Assembly (NCBI GenBank): GCA_019689695.1
Contig: JADGHA010000225.1
Coordinates: 1 to 6,956, forward strand
Reading direction: 5' to 3'
DNA from: Micromonosporaceae bacterium
Lineage (GTDB): Bacteria > Actinomycetota > Actinomycetes > Mycobacteriales > Micromonosporaceae
Length of the DNA stretch: 6,956 nucleotides
Made by a program: the position numbers and the translations under genes. The notes under the pieces were generated by a model. The model saw nothing but the letters and a program-made list of their open reading frames with translations, searched no databases and was not told where the DNA came from. Below, piece by piece: positions 6,394 through 6,956 of this stretch (position 1 is the first letter of the stretch; each line of letters opens with the position of its first letter).

Positions 6394-6741
6394 TCAACTC
6401 CCTCGCACCTGGGCGATCGAGGCGCCGGGCCGGTCCAGGGCCTCGACGAAGTCATCGACCCCGAGGTGACCGAAGCCGAGGCGGAAGACCCGATCGTCCT
6501 CACCGAGCCACGACCCGGGTGCCACAGCGATCCGGGTGCGCAGTGAGGTCCTGCCCAGCAAGCTGCCGTAGCCCAGGTCCAACGTGGCCAGGTCGGTCCC
6601 CCAGCCGATCTCGTCGACCCGCAGGGCGGGACAGGTGCTCTCACCGAGGTCGTAGCGGACCGGAGCGTCCAGCAGGCCGACCATCGGACTGGGGTCGAAG
6701 ACGACCCGGCGGCGGGTCGCAGTTGTCGTGTCGAGCTCCAT
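6394..6741 (-). CDS. Internally deleted PLP-dependent aminotransferase (class I/II-like) remnant
   Basis: The 115-residue open frame joins two pieces that resemble opposite ends of fold-type I aminotransferases. Residues about 14-68 (FDPSPMVG, then LLDAPVRYDLGESTCPALR, then LGYGSLLGRTSLR) look like the N-terminal region, where LGYG plus a following short stretch precedes the large domain. Residues about 69-104 (TRIAVAPG, then VFRLGFGHLGVDDFVEALDR) look like the final strands and helix of the small domain. Intact relatives run to about 350-400 residues, so roughly 250 residues, including the PLP-binding lysine, seem to be missing, with the junction near 6535-6540. The product cannot be a working aminotransferase. 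The ATG at 6741 has GGGAG 9 bases upstream. The frame is also open to the right window edge, but the upstream translation is low-complexity and covers palindromic regulatory DNA, so a longer protein is unlikely. It is coupled to the LysE-type gene. A true novel small protein is a less likely alternative. Confidence 0.65.
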   Translation of the reverse strand: MELDTTTATRRRVVFDPSPMVGLLDAPVRYDLGESTCPALRVDEIGWGTDLATLDLGYGSLLGRTSLRTRIAVAPGSWLGEDDRVFRLGFGHLGVDDFVEALDRPGASIAQVRGS

Positions 6742-6834
6742 TTCAAGGGGCTCCCATCTGTTCGTAGGTGCGCGTGCGGGACGCGGTGCGGCGTCGACGG
6801 TGATCGGCGCAGAACTCGCGGCTGACGACGGTTC

Positions 6835-6874
6835 GGTGGGCACCTGCCCACCATGAGTGGGCGGGTGCCCACTC
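6835..6874. promoter_or_regulatory. Twin operator: two GTGGGC-N4-GCCCAC palindromes 21 bp apart
   Basis: The first palindrome is GGTGGGC-ACCT-GCCCACC (6835-6852), with 7-bp perfect arms. The second is GAGTGGGC-GGGT-GCCCACTC (6855-6874), with 8-bp perfect arms. Both have the same core and 4-base spacer, and equivalent positions are 21 bases apart, two turns of B-DNA, so two dimers would sit on the same face. The second fills the -35/-10 spacer of the candidate promoter and the first covers the -10 and start region, the layout of a repressor site. The regulator is not in the window. Confidence 0.6.
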
Positions 6875-6879
6875 GTCAA
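6850..6879 (-). promoter_or_regulatory. Candidate promoter of the aminotransferase remnant-LysE unit
   Basis: On the minus strand TTGACG (6879-6874, five of six bases of the -35 consensus) is followed after 18 bases by CATGGT (6855-6850), a poor -10 match. The AT-containing GAATTGATTC (6882-6891) lies just upstream of the -35 box. Transcription would begin near 6843, giving a leader of about 100 bases. The -35 match and the palindromes within it carry the call; the -10 box is weak. Confidence 0.4.
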
Positions 6880-6910
6880 CCGAATTGATTCCGATCTGCT
6901 CTCCGCCGTC

Positions 6911-6932
6911 GAGGAGGCGGGCAGCCCTCCTC
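6911..6932. repeat. Inverted repeat near the right edge
   Basis: GAGGAGG (6911-6917) and CCTCCTC (6926-6932) form a 7-bp stem around an 8-base spacer. It lies upstream of the candidate promoter, between it and whatever gene lies beyond the window. It may be a terminator stem of a neighbouring gene or a second regulator site; no T-run is seen on either side. Confidence 0.35.
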
Positions 6933-6956
6933 CCAATGCGGACACGTCGTCAGCCG

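Noticed and set aside
6742..6956. N-terminal extension of the aminotransferase remnant to the right window edge
   Set aside because: The frame is open, but the translation is Ser/Ala/Pro-rich and runs through two operator-like palindromes and a promoter-like pair, so it is more likely untranslated regulatory DNA.
6936..6956. Possible start of a divergent + strand gene (ATG at 6936, seven open codons)
   Set aside because: Only 21 bases are visible and no ribosome binding site sits at the right distance; too little to call, though a divergent regulator there would fit the twin operator.

Overview
The window is very GC-rich (third codon positions are almost all G or C). It carries a purK-purE pair, a long Ala/Leu/Gly-rich polytopic membrane protein and an actinobacterial-style conserved protein, so the source is most likely a high-GC actinomycete. 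Micromonosporaceae is my best guess, but it comes from the general look of the genes and not from any marker that settles it.

Layout. From the left edge to 3308 on the + strand lies the 3' part of a very large multi-pass membrane protein whose 5' end is outside the window. It converges, with a 4-base gap, on a set of minus-strand genes that fill the rest. Read right to left (their direction of transcription) these are: a short remnant of a PLP-dependent aminotransferase (6741-6394); a LysE/RhtB-type amino-acid exporter (6392-5754), one base after it; a 111-bp gap with an unusual 8-bp-periodic GATTACA repeat; a conserved protein with a ribbon-helix-helix-like C-terminus (5642-5058); a 132-bp gap with a tandem 21/22-bp repeat array and a perfect 14-bp palindrome; then purK (4925-3804) and purE (3807-3313), overlapping by ATGA.

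How the genes work together. PurK makes N5-CAIR from AIR, ATP and bicarbonate, and PurE rearranges it to CAIR, two successive steps of de novo purine synthesis. Their overlap fits translational coupling. The aminotransferase remnant and the exporter look like a former amino-acid modification/export pair. The enzyme has lost its middle, including the region where the PLP lysine should be, yet its reading frame and its coupling to the exporter are intact. Upstream of it are two GTGGGC-N4-GCCCAC palindromes, 21 bp apart, lying over a plausible promoter, so the unit is probably under a dimeric repressor or activator encoded outside the window.

I see no CRISPR array, tRNA, rRNA, insertion sequence or phage gene. 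The items most worth a second look are the internally deleted aminotransferase, the twin operator, the GATTACA array ahead of the RHH-like gene, and the tandem array that copies that gene's stop-codon region.
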